A stretch of 64,000 bases of DNA from Spirosoma fluviale. GTDB taxonomy: Bacteria > Bacteroidota > Bacteroidia > Cytophagales > Spirosomataceae. Every line of letters starts with the position of its first letter. The first letter of the stretch is position 1. The position numbers and the translations under genes were made by a program. Positions 44,939 through 54,302 of this stretch are shown here, one piece after another. Where the stretch lies: positions 620,001 to 684,000 of the forward strand of contig NZ_OCNH01000003.1 in assembly GCF_900230225.1 (NCBI RefSeq). The letters are read 5' to 3'. The notes beneath the pieces are model-generated. The model did no database searches and had not been told where the DNA came from. It worked only from the letters and a program-made list of their open reading frames with translations.

Positions 44939-47900
44939 ATGAAAACCATCAACCTGTTCTCGTGGTCCGTGCTGCTTGCCTGTCTGCTAACTGGCATCTC
45001 ATTGATGTCGTGTTCAGATTCGGCAGAGGTGCCGCAGGAAATTCAGGCGCTGGCCGATAAGCTACCTGAATCGGTCGATTATAACCTGCACGTCAAGCCC
45101 ATCATTTCGGATCGCTGTTTCAAATGCCACGGCCCCGACAAGAGCAAAATTGAAGCGGGGCTGCAACTGGCTAATTATGAGGGGGCTACCAAAACCCTGA
45201 AAAGCGGGGTGGCGGCTATCGTACCGGGAAATATTGGCAAAAGTGAGCTGATCAAACGCATTCTGAGCCACGACCCGGAAGACGTAATGCCCACGCCCAA
45301 ATCGAACCTGACGCTCACCGACGAAGAAAAAGCGATCCTCGTGAAGTGGGTGCAGCAGGGTGCCGAGTACAAAGAACACTGGTCGCTGATGGCTATCAAC
45401 AAGCCGGATGTGCCCCGCGTGGGCGCGAGCCTCTGGGCACGTTGGGGACTGGCCAGCGACGAACAGACGCGCTGGGTCAGGAACGATATTGACCGGTTTA
45501 CGCTCGACAAAATGAACCAGCGCGGTCTGAAACCCTCGCCCGAAGCCGACAGAACGACGTTGCTCCGGCGGGTGTATATGGATTTGACCGGCCTGCCGCC
45601 CACGCCCGCCGAGGTCGAAACGTTTCGGAGCGATACCCGGCCCGATGCCTACGAACGAGTGGTCGACAAACTGCTGGCTTCGCCCCATTTTGGCGAACAA
45701 CAGGCCGTTAGCTGGCTCGATCTGGCCCGTTTTGCCGATTCGCAGGGCTACCAGGACGATCCCATGCGCAATGCTTATCCGTACCGCGACTGGGTGATTC
45801 GGGCGTTCAACCAGAACAAGCCCTTCAACGAATTTGTGACCGAGCAACTGGCGGGTGATCTGCTGTCCGGCCCCGTTTCGCCCGCCGTTCATCGCGACCA
45901 GCTGGTGGCTACGTCGTTTAACCGGCAACACGCCCAAAGTGGCGAAAATGGTATTGTGCCCGAAGAGTACCGCATTGAATACGTTGCCGACCGCACGAAT
46001 ACCTTCGGCAAGGCTATGCTCGGCCTGACGTTTGAATGCGCCCGCTGCCACGACCACAAATACGACCCCATTCTGGCGAAGGATTATTATTCACTCTTCG
46101 CCTTTTTCAACCAGAACAAAGAAACCGGGCAAATCACACACAACGGTGAAGCCTGCCCCACCGTCATGCTGCCCTCCGCCGAGGTAGAAAAAACAGTCCG
46201 TTATATCCATACTCACCTTAAAACCCTTGAGCCGAAGCTTAACCCCAACAGCTACCGGCCTGCCTTTGCCCGCTGGGCTGCTAACCCAAAACCAGCCTCC
46301 ACCCTGACAAAGGGGTTGCTGGTTCATCTGCCCTTCGAGCAGGAAGTCAACGAAGGCTATGCCAATGCGACCGGCCCCGCCTACGAAGCTTACGTTAGCG
46401 GGGATAAGGAACGGAAGCCAAAGCCGGTACCGGGCCAAACCGGGCAGGGGCTGCTGCTTCAGGGCGATTGCGGCATTGGCGTGGCACTGGCGGGTGTTGA
46501 TCGGGTGGATGGCAAGCTACAGGAACCGGCCAAACGATTCGGCAAGGGCCTGAACTTCGAGCGCAACCAGCCATTTTCGGTCAGTATCTGGGCCAACGTG
46601 ATGCAGGCCGGGGTGGAAGGGTCCATTTTCCACCGGTCGAATTACGAAAATGAAGGCTACCGGGGCTACGGCCTGCGGCTGAATGCCGACGGAACGCTGC
46701 GGGTGTTGCTCAGCTACGTATGGCCCGCTAACTGCATCGAACTGCGAACCCGTCAGAAACTACCGCTTCGGTCGTGGCAACACCTCACGCTGACCTACAA
46801 CGGCAACGGCAAAGCCAATGGCGTCCGGCTGTTTATCAACGGCAGCCTGGCCCCCTGCGAACTCATCACCGACAACCTGACCAAAGGCCTGCTGCACGGA
46901 CCTTTTAGTACCAATAAATCGGGGCAGTTACCGGCTTTCGAAATTGGCAATGAGCAGCGGGAGAAAACCCTGCGACAAGTCATTGTGGATGAACTGCGGA
47001 TTTATAATCGCCAGCTATCGGCGCTGGAAGTGCAGTCCCTGCGGTTCTCCGGCGGAACCGGAACGTCGGACGCAGTAGCGGGGTTGCTGGCTGTTCCGGC
47101 GCAGCGTCGGTCGCCCGTGCAGCAACAGTTGCTGCTGGAACACTACCTGCTGACGAGCGATTCGACGGTGGCTCGCTACAACCGGCAACTGGCCGACTGG
47201 CGTGGCAAAGAGGTAACGCTGCTGACCGACGTGCCGGAGGTGATGACCATGCAGGAACTTCCCGTCAGCCAGAGCCGAAAAACATTTATACTCAAACGCG
47301 GGGTGTTCGATGCGCCCGGCGAACCCGTTACCGCCGAGACACCCATCAAGCTGGGCAAACTACCACCCGGCTATCCCCGTAACCGGCTGGGACTGGCCCG
47401 TTGGCTCCTCGACGAATCGAATCCGTTATTTGCGCGGGTGATGGCGAACCGGTTCTGGCAACAGTACTTTGGTAACGGGCTGGTAAAAACACAGGAAGAT
47501 TTTGGCAGTCAGGGTGAACTGCCCTCGCATCCCGAATTACTGGACTGGCTGGCCGTTCAGTTGCGCGACGATGGCCGTTCGCCGTGGGATGTTAAAGCCT
47601 TCATCCGTCGGATGGTAACCTCGGCTACCTACCGGCAGTCGTCCATCGCCACCAAAGAGCAGATCGAAGCCGACCCCGACAATAAATGGCTGGCCCGTGG
47701 ATCGAGTTACCGCTATGCCGCCGAACAGGTACGCGACAATGCACTGGCCGCCAGTGGGTTGCTGGTGCGTGACATTGGCGGCCCCAGCGTGTATCCCTAC
47801 CAACCGGCGGGCATCTGGGAGGCACTCGCTACCCGAAACACCGTCAGCTATCGGCAAAACCACGGCGACAGTCTGTACCGGCGAAGCATGTACACGATCT

Positions 47901-48331
47901 GGAAACGAACGTCGCCCCCGCCCATGATGCTCAACTTCGACACCCCCGACCGGGCGTTGTGTACGGTGCGTCGGCAGAAAACGGCCACCCCCTTGCAGGC
48001 GCTGGTTACGCTGAACGATCCGCAGTTTGTGGAAGCCGCCCGCGTGCTGGCTCAGCGAACTCTGAAACGTACCCGGACGCTGAACCAGCGAATCGATTCC
48101 TTTTTTCTGGCGGCCCTCTCGCGGCAACCCCGGCCCACCGAACGGACCCTGCTTCAGGCGCTTTACCAGACAGAGTTAGCCGGTTTTGCGAAAGACAAAA
48201 AACGAGCTGACGCCCTGTTGAAAACCGGCGAATATCCCGCCGATCCGTCGCTGAACCCGGCTGAGCTGGCGGCTTATACGGTGGTGGCAACGACTATTCT
48301 AAATTACGACGAAGCTTTAGTAAAACGCTGA
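44939..48331 (+). CDS. Lipoprotein with cytochrome (PSCyt1), DUF1549, LamG and DUF1553 domains
   Basis: 1,130 residues. Lipoprotein signal with acylation Cys25 (LMSC). A c-type heme motif C60-F-K-C63-H64 lies in a PSCyt1 (planctomycete cytochrome) domain (~50-140, with VMPTPKSNLTLTDEEKAILV). DUF1549/PSCyt2 follows (~165-390; VYMDLTGLPPTPAEVETF, CARCHDHKYDPI, which is a second CxxCH). A LamG-like jelly roll occupies ~445-690 (SVSIWANVMQAGVEGSIFH), and DUF1553/PSD1 the end (ANRFWQQYFGNGLVKTQEDF, TATPLQALVTLNDPQFVEAA). These proteins, abundant in Planctomycetes, pair with DUF1501 and are presumed redox or sulfatase-like partners in polysaccharide breakdown; activity unproven. Stop is 6 bp before the DUF1501 gene. 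Confidence 0.93.
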   Translation: MKTINLFSWSVLLACLLTGISLMSCSDSAEVPQEIQALADKLPESVDYNLHVKPIISDRCFKCHGPDKSKIEAGLQLANYEGATKTLKSGVAAIVPGNIGKSELIKRILSHDPEDVMPTPKSNLTLTDEEKAILVKWVQQGAEYKEHWSLMAINKPDVPRVGASLWARWGLASDEQTRWVRNDIDRFTLDKMNQRGLKPSPEADRTTLLRRVYMDLTGLPPTPAEVETFRSDTRPDAYERVVDKLLASPHFGEQQAVSWLDLARFADSQGYQDDPMRNAYPYRDWVIRAFNQNKPFNEFVTEQLAGDLLSGPVSPAVHRDQLVATSFNRQHAQSGENGIVPEEYRIEYVADRTNTFGKAMLGLTFECARCHDHKYDPILAKDYYSLFAFFNQNKETGQITHNGEACPTVMLPSAEVEKTVRYIHTHLKTLEPKLNPNSYRPAFARWAANPKPASTLTKGLLVHLPFEQEVNEGYANATGPAYEAYVSGDKERKPKPVPGQTGQGLLLQGDCGIGVALAGVDRVDGKLQEPAKRFGKGLNFERNQPFSVSIWANVMQAGVEGSIFHRSNYENEGYRGYGLRLNADGTLRVLLSYVWPANCIELRTRQKLPLRSWQHLTLTYNGNGKANGVRLFINGSLAPCELITDNLTKGLLHGPFSTNKSGQLPAFEIGNEQREKTLRQVIVDELRIYNRQLSALEVQSLRFSGGTGTSDAVAGLLAVPAQRRSPVQQQLLLEHYLLTSDSTVARYNRQLADWRGKEVTLLTDVPEVMTMQELPVSQSRKTFILKRGVFDAPGEPVTAETPIKLGKLPPGYPRNRLGLARWLLDESNPLFARVMANRFWQQYFGNGLVKTQEDFGSQGELPSHPELLDWLAVQLRDDGRSPWDVKAFIRRMVTSATYRQSSIATKEQIEADPDNKWLARGSSYRYAAEQVRDNALAASGLLVRDIGGPSVYPYQPAGIWEALATRNTVSYRQNHGDSLYRRSMYTIWKRTSPPPMMLNFDTPDRALCTVRRQKTATPLQALVTLNDPQFVEAARVLAQRTLKRTRTLNQRIDSFFLAALSRQPRPTERTLLQALYQTELAGFAKDKKRADALLKTGEYPADPSLNPAELAAYTVVATTILNYDEALVKR

Positions 48332-48337
48332 CCAACA

Positions 48338-49786
48338 ATGGAAACAGACGTAGAAAATCAGATTCATGACCTGTTCAGCCGCCGGAATTTTCTGGGTCAG
48401 GCTGGCCTGGGGGTTGGTGCTGCCGCGCTGGCATCGTTACTGCCCCGGCAGGCAATGGCTTCGGCCAACCAACCCCAAGGCACGGACGGTCCTCATTTTT
48501 CGCCCAAAATAAAGCGGGTCATCTACCTGTTTCAGAGTGGCGCGCCCTCTCAACTCGAAACGTTCGATTATAAGCCCAGACTGGAAGCCATGTGGGGCCA
48601 AAACCTACCCGAATCAGTCCGGAACGGACAACGGCTCACGGGCATGTCGGCGGGGCAAAGTTCATTTCCGCTGGCGGCCTCGCTCTTCAAATTCGCGCAG
48701 CATGGCCGGAGCCGGGCGTGGGTGAGTGAACTATTGCCGCACCACACCAAAATAGTGGATGACGTGACGTTCATCAAGTCGATGTACACGGAGCACATCA
48801 ACCACGATCCGGCAGTGACGTTTATCCAGACGGGCAACCAGATTGGCGGACGGCCCTCGATGGGGTCGTGGATGAGCTACGGCCTGGGATCGGAGAACAA
48901 AAACATGCCTGCCTTTGTGGTGCTGCTCTCCAAAGGCCGCTCCGGCGATCAGCCGCTGTACGCCAAGCTGTGGAGCAATGGATTTTTGCCTTCCACGCAT
49001 CAAGGCGTCATTTTCCGGTCGGGGCCAGATCCGATTTTCTACCTCAATAATCCGGCTGGAATTGACAAAACCTCGCGCCGGAATATGCTGAATACCCTGG
49101 CCAAAATGAGTCAGGATCAGTACAAGCACGTGCTCGACCCCGAAATCAACAACCGGGTGCAGCAGTACGAAATGGCTTATCGGATGCAGGCGTCGGTACC
49201 CGAAACCTTAGACATTGCCAGCGAACCCGATTACATATTCGATCTGTACGGCCCCGAAAGCCGCATTCCCGGCACGTTTGCGGCCAACTGCCTGCTGGCC
49301 CGAAAATTAGCCGAGAAAGACGTGCGGTTCATTCAGCTCTACCACCAGGGCTGGGATCAGCATTTTAACCTGCCTAAAGACATCAAGACCATGGCCTCGT
49401 CGGTGGATCAGGCATCGGCGGCCCTGATTCATGATTTGAAACAGCGCGGTTTGCTGGACGATACGCTGGTGATCTGGGGGGGCGAATTCGGGCGGACGAA
49501 CTACTCGCAGGGCAAGCTGACGAAAGACAATTACGGCCGCGATCACCATCCCCGCTGCTTCACGGTCTGGCTGGCCGGGGGCGGCATTAAAAAAGGATTC
49601 ACCCTGGGCCAGACTGACGAGTTCAGCTATAACATCACCAAAGATCCCGTTCATGTCCACGATTTGCAGGCGACCATTCTGCATTTGCTGGGCCTTGACC
49701 ATGAGAAACTTACGTTCAAATTCCAGGGTCGCCGGTACCGCCTGACCGATGTAGCGGGCAAGGTTGTAAAACCAATTCTAGCGTAG
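48338..49786 (+). CDS. Tat-exported DUF1501 protein
   Basis: 482 residues. A twin-arginine signal (FSRRNFLGQAGLGVGAAALA) directs it folded to the periplasm. DUF1501 has the alkaline-phosphatase/sulfatase fold: KRVIYLFQSGAPSQLETFDY, then KSMYTEHINHDPAVTFIQTG, LYHQGWDQHFNLPKDI, LVIWGGEFGRTNYSQGKL and YGRDHHPRCFTVWLAGGGIK, the last with metal-ligand-like Asp/His clusters. It is nearly always encoded with a DUF1549/DUF1553 partner, as here. The two probably act together; the substrate is unknown. Confidence 0.93.
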   Translation: METDVENQIHDLFSRRNFLGQAGLGVGAAALASLLPRQAMASANQPQGTDGPHFSPKIKRVIYLFQSGAPSQLETFDYKPRLEAMWGQNLPESVRNGQRLTGMSAGQSSFPLAASLFKFAQHGRSRAWVSELLPHHTKIVDDVTFIKSMYTEHINHDPAVTFIQTGNQIGGRPSMGSWMSYGLGSENKNMPAFVVLLSKGRSGDQPLYAKLWSNGFLPSTHQGVIFRSGPDPIFYLNNPAGIDKTSRRNMLNTLAKMSQDQYKHVLDPEINNRVQQYEMAYRMQASVPETLDIASEPDYIFDLYGPESRIPGTFAANCLLARKLAEKDVRFIQLYHQGWDQHFNLPKDIKTMASSVDQASAALIHDLKQRGLLDDTLVIWGGEFGRTNYSQGKLTKDNYGRDHHPRCFTVWLAGGGIKKGFTLGQTDEFSYNITKDPVHVHDLQATILHLLGLDHEKLTFKFQGRRYRLTDVAGKVVKPILA

Positions 49787-49849
49787 CAGGCATCAGCCAT
49801 ACAGCGACGCCATGCCCGTGCAGAAAACTGATTTTCAATTGTAACCAAC

Positions 49850-50833
49850 ATGACTGTTCATTTCTACCTTCTGCTTTTTTCAATCCTGATGGCTTCGCCA
49901 TTTTGCTGTGCTCAGTTAGCTACGACTACCGGTGAATTGATCTTTCAAACCGGGTTTGACGGCAATAGCCGCGTGGTGAAAGATGTTGGCAGCAATGACC
50001 ACGGCGCGTTGCTGGAATACATCGACGGTATCGACACCGGTGTTTCACCCCCGGCAAACTGGCAAACGGACTGGCAACGCATCGTAAAAAACGGTCGGAT
50101 GCAACTGCAATACACCGGTGGCGATTCGACCAAACGATTTGCCCGCGTGATAGCCGAGCCGGGCAATCCCGCAAATAAGGTGCTCCAGTTTTGGCTCGAT
50201 GACTCGTGGCTGGCGTCTGAAGGCCAGAAAAAGGCGCGCATACAGGCCAATATATACGGCATTAAGAATGGCTACACCGAGTTTTATCAATCGGTTCGGG
50301 TGTTTTTGACGGCCGATTTCAATGCGCTGAAAACGTATCCGCATCCCATTAGCTGGTGTACCCTTTCCGAATTCTGGAACAACGAGTGGTGGGTAAAAGG
50401 CGAGCCGTATGGATTCCGGATTACGCTTGGTATTGGTAAGCCAAGTGCCGGAGAAAGCGAACTGAATTTTATACTGAACGCCGAAAATGCCGGGCAAAAA
50501 GAAGTATGGCACGCCGAGCCCACTACATCCAATGTGGCGGTGCCCATTGGAAAATGGTTTACGATGGAGTACTATTTTAAAGAAGGAAATCAGACCAACG
50601 GCCGGTTCTATCTGGCCATTACACCGGAGGGCCAGCCCCGGCAGGTGGTCTACGACATCACCAACTTCACGCACAACACCGCCGACCCGGCTCCCAGTGG
50701 ATTGACCGGTTACAATCCGATGAAATTATACACCTCGAAGGAACTGATCAATCACGTAAAAGCGCAGGGGAAAACGCTGCAGATTTACTGGGATGATTTT
50801 AAGCTGTGGAAATACAAACGCCCAGGCACCTAA
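49850..50833 (+). CDS. Secreted jelly-roll protein, possible polysaccharide lyase
   Basis: 327 residues with a signal peptide (MTVHFYLLLFSILMASPFCC, then AQ). The body is beta-rich: GELIFQTGFDGNSRVVKDVG, PANKVLQFWLDDSWLASEGQ, TEFYQSVRVFLTADFNALKT, SWCTLSEFWNNEWWVKGEPY, PIGKWFTMEYYFKEGNQTNG and a closing LQIYWDDFKLWKYK, the pattern of concanavalin-A/jelly-roll lyase or glycosidase domains. I cannot assign a CAZy family. It is the last gene of the block 33.5-50.8 kb, and 63 bp separate it from the DUF1501 gene. Confidence 0.65.
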   Translation: MTVHFYLLLFSILMASPFCCAQLATTTGELIFQTGFDGNSRVVKDVGSNDHGALLEYIDGIDTGVSPPANWQTDWQRIVKNGRMQLQYTGGDSTKRFARVIAEPGNPANKVLQFWLDDSWLASEGQKKARIQANIYGIKNGYTEFYQSVRVFLTADFNALKTYPHPISWCTLSEFWNNEWWVKGEPYGFRITLGIGKPSAGESELNFILNAENAGQKEVWHAEPTTSNVAVPIGKWFTMEYYFKEGNQTNGRFYLAITPEGQPRQVVYDITNFTHNTADPAPSGLTGYNPMKLYTSKELINHVKAQGKTLQIYWDDFKLWKYKRPGT

Positions 50834-51357
50834 AAAACGAGACGACTATCCCGGCCTCTGCCACACAGCGGGGGCATCTGCACGTAAACCGAATAACTGT
50901 ATCTGATCGCACAAGCCTGCCAGGAGCACCCGAAATTTTGCTTTATGTGGTTTGTGCTCGTGAGTCTGCAAAGCCGCGTCCAAATGGCAACGCCATACAA
51001 AACACAGCAACGACGTGTTTGAGAGCATTCGGTTTGACGAACCGGCGGCTTTGTTCGGATTGCCAACCCGGAAACACTATTCCGGCAAATCCGCCCGAAA
51101 AACATCACCATGCAGAGCAAACCGGTGCCTCATTAAAAACACCATCCGTGGCGTCACCTTCGATAAGGTATCACCCGAATGAATTACCACGTAGCCAGTA
51201 ACCCAGTTGGTCTGAGCGCAAGCGGTCTGAATTAACGAAAATAGTAATCAAATGCACAGCAGTAATCGTAGAAAATGGTGCATTGAACTCCGTGTAGTTT
51301 AAATAGTCTCAGGTCGCCTTTATCCTTTTAATCTGATAAAACATTCAGCCTCCTGGT
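50834..51357. other. Gene-poor stretch with possible decayed beta-helix protein
   Basis: No intact gene. At 51009-51182 the plus strand reads VFESIRFDEPAALFGLPTRK ... LIKNTIRGVTFDKVSPE and stop, with the overlapping frame giving KNITMQSKPVP. These fragments look like coils of a right-handed beta-helix (pectate-lyase/GH28-like) C-terminus split by frameshifts. A long open frame at 50806-51201 in another phase has no recognisable content. Confidence 0.35.
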
Positions 51358-53358
51358 CTAATAATCAACCTCCAGGTTAAGCACCCTCCTTAGCTCGTGC
51401 AGGGCCGGGTTTTTCTCGGCGAGGTAATTGTATTTATCCTGCGAGCTGTAGATCATCTTCTTGACCTCCTGCACCGTAACCTGGTGTTCCAGTTGAATCT
51501 GACTGTTCTGGAGTTCACTGCGCAGATAGCCCAGCAGCTCCGGCTTTACTTCGGTCAGGTAGCCCACTTGCAGGGTGTTGTCGAGGGTTATGTGGATGGT
51601 TGTTCCCTCAAGAAGAATATCCCTATTGAGAATGAGCTGCTCCGAGGCCGAATCGTTCTGCTGTTGCCTTATTTTCGAGAAGGCACGCCATACCTCCTGT
51701 AAGTCTTCAAACGTAAACTGTTTATCCGGCCGGGTTGGAGCCGTCGAAATGACTTCTGCTACCGTATCGGCTAACGGCTGAATCGGCCCCGTTGTCAGCG
51801 GAACCGTCGATCGCAAACGGCTGGTAGCGGGGCGCTGGGGCGGAGCGATCTGTGGTTTTGCCCGAATCTCCGGCTTTAGTGATGTTGTTGACAGAGCCGC
51901 AGGCGAATCGATAACGCCAACGGGTCGGTCGGGCGTTGTAACCGGAGTTGCCACCGCGCCTGGTGAGGCTACCGCAGGCGTTGCAGCCAAATGGCCATTG
52001 CTAGTAGCCGCAACGGCATAACCGTTTGACTGAGGCTGTACATTCGTGTTGCTCCCGTTTGTGGGCTGATAGCCATTTACGGGTTCACTCGTTATGGGGT
52101 GACTTTCGACTAGTTGACCGCTAGTTGGCGCTTGCCGGGACTGGCTGAGCTGGTGTTCGCCGTTTTTTTTTTCGTCCCCCGGTTCCGGGGTAGTAAAGCG
52201 TTCGGTCGAGTGCGTACCGTTTTGCGGTAGGCTCAACTCGGGCATGGCGTCCCAGTTGAGCAGGTTACGCAGGTTGGCCAGCTTCATCAGCCAGAGCTCG
52301 GTGTGTAGCCGCTGGTCTTTGGCCTGTTTGTAATTCATATCGCACTGACCGCCTAAGCTGAGCGCCGACAGCAGGAACGACATCGGAGCCCGCATAGCCT
52401 GGTCGAGGTATTGCTTGCGAACGTTTTCCGTTACCTGCAACAGCTGCACCGTAGCGGCATCTTTGCAAACCAGCAAATCCCGAAAATGGCGGCAGAGACC
52501 CACAATAAACTGGTGCCCGTCAAATCCCTTTCGTAGAATTTCATCGACCGTGAGCAGGCTTTGCGGAAGCTTTCCCGCCAGCAACAGATCGGTCAGTTTG
52601 AAGTAATAATCGTAGTCGAGAATGTGCAGGTTGTCCAGCACTTCCTTGTATCGGATAATTCGATCGGCTGCGAAGGTCACGTTCAGGTCGAACATCGACA
52701 GGGCATCGCGCAGACCACCATCGGCTTTCTGGGCGATCAGGTCGAGGGCTTCCGTTTCGGCGGTAATGCCTTCTTTCCGGGCAATATCCGCCAGGTGGCT
52801 GGCAATGTGCTGCGGCTGAATCCGGTTGAAATCAAAAATCTGACAGCGCGACAGAATCGTTGGCAGGATTTTATGTTTTTCCGTTGTGGCCAGAATAAAA
52901 ATGGCGTAGGACGGTGGCTCTTCCAGCGTTTTCAGAAAGGCGTTAAAAGCCGCCGACGAGAGCATGTGGACCTCGTCAATGATATAAATCTTGTACTTTC
53001 CCGACTGGGGCGGATAGCGAACCTGATCGATCAGGTTACGGATATCCTCAACCGAGTTATTGGAAGCAGCATCCAGTTCGTGGATGTTGAACGATGCATT
53101 TTGATTGAAACTCACGCACGATTCGCAGGCATCGCAGGCTTCACCTTCGGCAGTCAGGTTCTGGCAGTTGATCGTCTTGGCCAGAATCCGGGCACAGGTG
53201 GTTTTGCCGACACCCCGCGGGCCACAAAATAAAAACGCCGACGCTAAGTGATTGGTCTTGATCGCGTTCTTTAATGTGGTAGTAATGTGTTCCTGCCCAA
53301 CGACCGTGTCGAAGGTAGCCGGGCGATACTTGCGGGCCGAGACCACGAAATTTTCCAT
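51358..53358 (-). CDS. dnaX: DNA polymerase III subunits gamma/tau
   Basis: 666 residues from the ATG giving MENFVVSARKYRPATFDTVV; the frame is open further upstream but that part is not conserved. The clamp-loader ATPase has Walker A GPRGVGKT (46-53), zinc-binding cysteines C65, C75, C78 and C81, and the DEVHMLSSAAFNAFLKTLEE Walker B/sensor region. Domain III ends near residue 365. A long Pro/Thr/Ser-rich linker (~395-530) leads to a C-terminal domain. The protein loads the sliding clamp and holds the polymerase at the fork. Located 74 bp after the channel gene. Confidence 0.96.
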   Translation of the reverse strand: MENFVVSARKYRPATFDTVVGQEHITTTLKNAIKTNHLASAFLFCGPRGVGKTTCARILAKTINCQNLTAEGEACDACESCVSFNQNASFNIHELDAASNNSVEDIRNLIDQVRYPPQSGKYKIYIIDEVHMLSSAAFNAFLKTLEEPPSYAIFILATTEKHKILPTILSRCQIFDFNRIQPQHIASHLADIARKEGITAETEALDLIAQKADGGLRDALSMFDLNVTFAADRIIRYKEVLDNLHILDYDYYFKLTDLLLAGKLPQSLLTVDEILRKGFDGHQFIVGLCRHFRDLLVCKDAATVQLLQVTENVRKQYLDQAMRAPMSFLLSALSLGGQCDMNYKQAKDQRLHTELWLMKLANLRNLLNWDAMPELSLPQNGTHSTERFTTPEPGDEKKNGEHQLSQSRQAPTSGQLVESHPITSEPVNGYQPTNGSNTNVQPQSNGYAVAATSNGHLAATPAVASPGAVATPVTTPDRPVGVIDSPAALSTTSLKPEIRAKPQIAPPQRPATSRLRSTVPLTTGPIQPLADTVAEVISTAPTRPDKQFTFEDLQEVWRAFSKIRQQQNDSASEQLILNRDILLEGTTIHITLDNTLQVGYLTEVKPELLGYLRSELQNSQIQLEHQVTVQEVKKMIYSSQDKYNYLAEKNPALHELRRVLNLEVDY

Positions 53359-53432
53359 ACTCAAAGTTAGCAACGGTGGGGGTGAAAGGCAAATGGGATT
53401 TTGGTGGAGTGAGTGGAGGTACTTCACCAAAA

Positions 53433-54230
53433 TCAAATCTCTTTCCCACAATGGGGGCATACTTTTCGCTGGGGGGGCTTATGTTCCCGGATGTGCTCAT
53501 TAAATCCGGATACCAGAATACCGGTCGGCAAGGCAAACAGCCCGATACCCAAAATAGCGGTGATGCCACCGAGCAGTTTCCCCAGTGGAGTTATGGGATG
53601 AATATCGCCGTAGCCGACGGTTGCCATGGCCGAAACACCCCACCACATGGTGGCCGGAATGCTCGAAAACTTGTCGGGTTGAGCCGGATGCTCGACATAG
53701 TACATCACGCTCGATACAATTATTAATATGAAAATGACAAGCATGGTACTAAGAATCAGCTCTTCTTTCTTATCCGTTACTACACTCTGAATCATGCGGA
53801 AGGCGTGAGAATAGCGGGAGATACGAAAGAGTCGGAAAATACGGAACAGGCGGAAAATACGAACAATGGCCAGGTCAGTAGCAAAGAGCGTAAAGTAGAA
53901 GGGGAAAATGGCCAGGAAGTCGATCAGGGCACTGGTGGAGAAAATATACCGGATTCGCCCCCAGAACCAGTGTCTGTACTTTTCATTTTCAACGCATACC
54001 CAGATGCGCAGCACGTATTCGATGGTGAAAAAGCTTACTGAAAACAACTCGAAATCAGTAAATAAACGTGCGTATTGTCTGTTGTACTCCGGAACGGTGT
54101 TTAGAACAATGGCAATGGTATTGAGCGTAATAATCGTAATTAACAGCAGGTTGAAGGCCAGCTCTATACCCCGGCGTTTACCGGTCGTTGTTTCCAAAAG
54201 TCGGTATAATGATTTACGAAAGTGTAGCAT
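53433..54230 (-). CDS. Voltage-gated-type potassium/ion channel
   Basis: 265 residues with six TM segments. S4 shows the charged repeat VRIFRLFRIFRLFRISRY. The pore loop carries the selectivity filter TMWWGVSAMATVGYGD, the K+-channel signature TVGYGD. S1 and S3 are seen as LAFNLLLITIITLNTIAIVL and ALIDFLAIFPFYFTLF. A short cytoplasmic tail ends in a zinc-ribbon-like CPHCGKEI. Probably a tetrameric voltage-gated K+ channel in the inner membrane; physiological role unknown. It precedes dnaX on the minus strand. Confidence 0.9.
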   Translation of the reverse strand: MLHFRKSLYRLLETTTGKRRGIELAFNLLLITIITLNTIAIVLNTVPEYNRQYARLFTDFELFSVSFFTIEYVLRIWVCVENEKYRHWFWGRIRYIFSTSALIDFLAIFPFYFTLFATDLAIVRIFRLFRIFRLFRISRYSHAFRMIQSVVTDKKEELILSTMLVIFILIIVSSVMYYVEHPAQPDKFSSIPATMWWGVSAMATVGYGDIHPITPLGKLLGGITAILGIGLFALPTGILVSGFNEHIREHKPPQRKVCPHCGKEI

Positions 54231-54302
54231 GATAAGAACGGTCGGTCGATCTGCAAGCTACTAATCAAATACCGAATTTGTATTGCGTTCGATGCGAAGG
54301 CG

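Noticed and set aside
45062..46057. 331-codon open frame antisense to the cytochrome/DUF1549 gene
   Set aside because: A shadow of a GC-rich conserved coding region; no domains.
50806..51201. 131-codon forward open frame overlapping the lyase-like gene end
   Set aside because: Low-complexity, no signal or domain, overlaps the real gene and conflicts with the better beta-helix fragments in another frame.
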